NCBI GenBank assembly: GCA_963614875.1
Contig: CAVEFC010000022.1
Span: 1-25,205, forward strand
Direction: 5' to 3'
Length of the DNA stretch: 25,205 bases
Source of the DNA: CAG-841 sp963614875
Lineage (GTDB): Bacteria; Bacillota; Clostridia; Oscillospirales; CAG-272
Position numbers and translations under genes: made by a program. The notes under the pieces were generated by a model. That model was not told the origin of the DNA. It ran no database searches and saw nothing but the letters and a program-made list of their open reading frames with translations. Each line of letters begins with the position of its first letter. Positions within the stretch are counted from its first letter, which is position 1. Shown here piece after piece: positions 22,460 to 25,205 of this stretch.

Positions 22460-23624
22460 TTTATGTGCCGATATCGGCTGGAAAAGCATAAACCACGAGG
22501 GCGAACAGCTCTGCGGCGACCATGTCGATATAATCGAACAAAGCGAAAGCTCAACCGTTATCGTGCTTGCCGACGGGCTCGGCAGCGGAGTGAAAGCAAG
22601 TATTCTTTCAACGCTCACTTCAAAGATAATATCAACCATGATGGCGGAAGGGCTTCCGCTTGAAGAATGTGTTTCGACGATTGCGGCAACTCTTCCGATA
22701 TGCTCGGTACGGGGAGTGGCTTATTCAACCTTTACGATAATCCACATCATAGATAATTCCGTAGCCGAAATTATACAGTATGACAATCCTCACGTTATAC
22801 TGCTCCGCGACTGCGAAAACTATGAATATCCGAGAAGCGAGCTGAATATCGACGGCAAAAAGATATACAAATCAACGATAAGGCTTCAGGAAAACGATAT
22901 TTTCATCGCCATGAGCGACGGCTGCACCCATGCCGGAATAGGTCTTGCCTTCAATTTCGGCTGGACGCGCGAAAACATCGCCGAATTTATGAAAACCGTT
23001 GCCGGCGTCGGATACACAGCAAAAACGCTTTCCACAATGCTTGTTGACGAATGTAACAAGCAGTACGGCTTTCATCCCGGCGACGATACGACGGCGTGCG
23101 TCGTCCGCATAAGACGTCGCGAGCCGATGAACATACTTTTCGGACCTCCGCGCAACCGTGACGATTGCGACCGTATGATGTCGCTTTTCTTCTCAAAGGA
23201 AGGCAAGCATATCGTCTGCGGAGGAACAACCTCGTCTATCGCGGCAAAATATCTCGGAAAGCCGCTCAAAGCCAGCCTTTCGTTTGAGCGCAGCGACGTT
23301 CCGCCGATAGCGGAGATCGAAGGCGTTGACCTTGTTACAGAGGGCGTAATAACAATAAACAAGGTTATAGAATACGCAAAGGACGCTCTCGGCAAAAACG
23401 AGCTTTACGAGCAGTGGAGTCTGCATCACGACGGCGCTTCCATGATATGCCGACTTCTTTTCGAGGAAGCCACGGATATAAACTTTTTCGTAGGCAGAGC
23501 CGTCAACCCCGCTCACCAGAATCCCGACCTTCCTATTAACTTCAACATAAAAATGAACTTGGTAGAAGAACTTTCCACCTGTCTTAAACAGATGGGCAAG
23601 AGGATCAAGGTAAGTTATTTCTAA
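22452..23624 (+). CDS. SpoIIE/PP2C-family protein phosphatase
   Basis: A 390-residue Ser/Thr phosphatase likely to be the output of the HydS-like sensor. The PP2C metal site is complete: GDH (D23), ADGLGSG (D41), SDG (D156) and PGDDTTA (D211/D212). The phosphatase core is about 1-222. The remaining 170 residues (FGPPRNRDDCDRMMSLFF, VCGGTTSSIAAKYLG and onward) form a second domain conserved in hydrogenase-linked versions but of unknown role. No membrane helix, PAS or GAF is present, so the sensory input must come from a partner. The ATG lies eight bases inside the end of the hydrogenase gene with AAGGAG upstream. The target phosphoprotein is not evident; an anti-sigma-antagonist type protein is typical for this family. 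Confidence 0.9.
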   Translation: MNNLCADIGWKSINHEGEQLCGDHVDIIEQSESSTVIVLADGLGSGVKASILSTLTSKIISTMMAEGLPLEECVSTIAATLPICSVRGVAYSTFTIIHIIDNSVAEIIQYDNPHVILLRDCENYEYPRSELNIDGKKIYKSTIRLQENDIFIAMSDGCTHAGIGLAFNFGWTRENIAEFMKTVAGVGYTAKTLSTMLVDECNKQYGFHPGDDTTACVVRIRRREPMNILFGPPRNRDDCDRMMSLFFSKEGKHIVCGGTTSSIAAKYLGKPLKASLSFERSDVPPIAEIEGVDLVTEGVITINKVIEYAKDALGKNELYEQWSLHHDGASMICRLLFEEATDINFFVGRAVNPAHQNPDLPINFNIKMNLVEELSTCLKQMGKRIKVSYF

Positions 23625-23637
23625 AGGAGATTGTTAA

Positions 23638-25062
23638 ATGAGAAAATTTGATACCAAGGTTCAGCACCTGAAATATAAGGTTCTCCGCGAGGTCGCAAGA
23701 CTCGCATGGAACGACACCCTGCTCGATCATGTGCTGGACATACCCAAAACCATAGTCCCCGGCAACACTCCCACAATGCGCTGCTGCGTATATAAGGAGA
23801 GAGCCATACTCGGCGAGCGCGTAAAGCTCGCCATGGGCGGCGACTATGAAAATCCGAACGTTATAGAAGTAATCGATATCGCCTGCGACGAATGTCCCAT
23901 GGGCGGTTATGAGGTTACAAACGCCTGCCGCGGCTGTCTTGCTCACAGATGTGAGGACGTCTGCCGCTTCGGCGCGATCACGTTCGACGCAAATCACGTC
24001 GCGCACATAGACAAAACAAAATGCAAGGAATGCGGATCGTGCGCGAAGGTCTGTCCCTATACGGCGATAATCGGCAGAAGACGTCCGTGCGAAAACGCCT
24101 GCAAAATAAAGGCGATCAGCATGAACGAAAACAAAGCCGCCGCAATAGACAACAGCAAATGTATAGCCTGCGGCGCGTGCGTTTATCAGTGTCCGTTCGG
24201 CGCCATATCGGATAAGTCATACATTCTTGACGTTATCGATATAATCAAAAAGAGCGAAAACAACACAAAATACAAGGTATTTGCGGTTGTTGCGCCCGCA
24301 ATCTCAAGCCAGTTCACCTATGCAAAGCTCGGTCAGGTCATACGCGGACTCAAGGAGCTTGGCTTCCACACGGTTATCGAAGCCGCTCTCGGCGCGGATA
24401 TGGTCGCCGACGCCGAATCGAAGGAGCTTGTCGAAAAAGGCTTCCTTACAAGCTCGTGCTGTCCCGCATTTGTTTCGTATATCGAAAAATCCTTCCCCGA
24501 TCTGCTTCCGTTTGTTTCGCACAATCTTTCGCCCATGGCAACGATTGCAAAATACATAAAGGAACACGAAGCGCCCTGCAAGGTCGTATTCATCGGTCCC
24601 TGCACGGCAAAAAAAGCCGAAGTAAAGAAAGATTCCGTAAAGGAATACGTCGATGCGGCAATGACCTTTGAAGAGCTTCAGGCTTTGTTTGACAGCAAGG
24701 ATCTTGACATAACCTCTCTTCCCGAGGATATTCTCGACAACGCTTCGTATTTCGGAAGAATATTCGCGCGTTCGGGCGGACTTTCCGACGCCGTTGCCGA
24801 AGGTCTTAAAGAACACGGCGACACAGATTTCGAGCTTAAACCCTGCGCCTGCGACGGCATAGAAGCCTGCAAGATAGCGCTTCTCAAAAAGAGCAAGAAT
24901 ATGCTTGACGCAAACTTTATCGAAGGCATGGCTTGCGTCGGCGGCTGTATAGGCGGCGCCGGATGTCTTACTCACGGCGAAAAGAATAAATCCGAGGTTG
25001 ACAAATACGGCATGGAGGCTTATGAAAAAACCATAAGCGACGCAATTTCCGTGCTTAAATAA
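23638..25062 (+). CDS. [FeFe] hydrogenase with N-terminal ferredoxin-like clusters (group B-like)
   Basis: A 474-residue hydrogenase large-subunit protein. An N-terminal 90-residue region without known motifs precedes a Cys-rich stretch: C97/100/105/109, C129/132/135/139, C151/155 and C175/178/181/185, enough for about three [4Fe-4S] clusters. The H-cluster domain has L1 SSCCPAF (C274, C275), L2 GPCTAKKAE (C322) and L3 EGMACVGGCIGG (C433, C437), all ligands intact. There is no PAS domain. This resembles group B [FeFe] hydrogenases, whose physiological role is unsettled. The ATG follows AAAGGAGA 13 bases after the phosphatase. It is the last gene of the rex operon and the best candidate for an actual H2-producing or H2-oxidising enzyme here. 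Confidence 0.9.
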   Translation: MRKFDTKVQHLKYKVLREVARLAWNDTLLDHVLDIPKTIVPGNTPTMRCCVYKERAILGERVKLAMGGDYENPNVIEVIDIACDECPMGGYEVTNACRGCLAHRCEDVCRFGAITFDANHVAHIDKTKCKECGSCAKVCPYTAIIGRRRPCENACKIKAISMNENKAAAIDNSKCIACGACVYQCPFGAISDKSYILDVIDIIKKSENNTKYKVFAVVAPAISSQFTYAKLGQVIRGLKELGFHTVIEAALGADMVADAESKELVEKGFLTSSCCPAFVSYIEKSFPDLLPFVSHNLSPMATIAKYIKEHEAPCKVVFIGPCTAKKAEVKKDSVKEYVDAAMTFEELQALFDSKDLDITSLPEDILDNASYFGRIFARSGGLSDAVAEGLKEHGDTDFELKPCACDGIEACKIALLKKSKNMLDANFIEGMACVGGCIGGAGCLTHGEKNKSEVDKYGMEAYEKTISDAISVLK

Positions 25063-25083
25063 AGCCTGCCGAAAAACATGAAA

Positions 25084-25116
25084 AAAATCCCACTGCTCAG
25101 TGGGATTTTATTTTTT
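25084..25116 (+). terminator. Terminator of the rex-hydrogenase operon
   Basis: AAAATCCCACT (25084-25094) pairs with AGTGGGATTTT (25099-25109) around GCTC, followed by A and TTTTTT. The symmetric A/T flanks make it potentially bidirectional. Confidence 0.92.
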
Positions 25117-25122
25117 CACAGG

Positions 25123-25205
25123 TGAATTATACTATCAAGTGCAACAGTGAAAAAAAGAAAACTCATATCGCTAAAATCTGCTATAATGAAGTTACCACAC
25201 AACAA
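25123..25205 (+). mobile_element. Possible left end of an IS30-family element (cut by window edge)
   Basis: The last 80 bases, right after the operon terminator, contain TCAAGTGCAACAGTGAA (25135-25151). Its TCAA-GCAACAGT core recalls IS30-family terminal sequences as I remember them. A TGC-TATAAT extended -10 (25179-25187) points rightwards, as expected for a transposase promoter. No transposase is inside the window, so this is tentative; it could equally be the promoter region of an ordinary gene. Confidence 0.3.

Overview
The window looks like chromosomal DNA of an anaerobic, low- to moderate-GC Firmicute of the class Clostridia. Supporting signs are the Rex redox repressor, putative sensory and Fer4-rich [FeFe] hydrogenases, a SpoIIE-type phosphatase, dimeric (alpha2) glycyl-tRNA synthetase, a B. 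subtilis YdjGHI-like membrane-stress cluster, consensus sigma-A-type promoters, AGGAGG ribosome sites and TTG/GTG starts. I cannot name a genus. There are no rRNA or tRNA genes and no CRISPR array. Coding density is high, and the only hint of a mobile element is at the extreme right edge.

Layout. (1) 289-2696 (+): glycerol kinase translationally coupled to a monoacylglycerol-lipase-like hydrolase. (2) 6025-2747 (-): SPFH/virion-core protein with C-terminal zinc ribbons, a zinc-ribbon membrane protein and a secreted TPM-domain protein. This is the B. subtilis ydjI-ydjG-ydjH set without pspA. (3) 6211-6756 (+): YfcE-type phosphodiesterase. (4) 6796-9635 (+): a methionine import operon. It has a consensus promoter, a 33-residue Met/Cys-rich leader ORF, an attenuator-like terminator, then metQ, metN and metP. 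(5) 13651-9702 (-): MBL-fold hydrolase, GluRS and GlnRS. (6) 13806-14552 (+): WecG/TagA/CpsF glycosyltransferase. (7) 14707-17647 (+): degenerate PfkB-fold protein, RuvX and GlyRS. (8) 17775-18701 (+): LysR-type regulator. (9) 18868-25062 (+): a tight seven-gene redox/hydrogen operon: rex, an APH-fold kinase-like protein, two small [2Fe-2S] thioredoxin-fold ferredoxins, a PAS-containing [FeFe] hydrogenase-like sensor, a SpoIIE/PP2C phosphatase and a second Fer4-rich [FeFe] hydrogenase, closed by a terminator.

Two things stand out. First, the metQ product appears to be a natural circular permutation. After an intact lipoprotein signal, the C-terminal half of a normal MetQ comes first, then a short linker, then the N-terminal half, and the ORF stops where the usual protein would continue into its second half. 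Second, the same operon is preceded by a leader peptide rich in Met and Cys codons and by RNA segments that can form competing structures. This looks like ribosome-mediated attenuation by sulfur amino acids in place of the usual S-box or T-box.

The right-hand operon reads as a redox/H2 signalling unit. Rex would sense NADH/NAD+. The HydS-like protein would sense H2 or redox state through its H-cluster and PAS domain. The SpoIIE phosphatase would carry the output, and the second hydrogenase and small ferredoxins would supply or consume electrons. Functional links are inferred from gene order and known families; nothing here was tested by database search.
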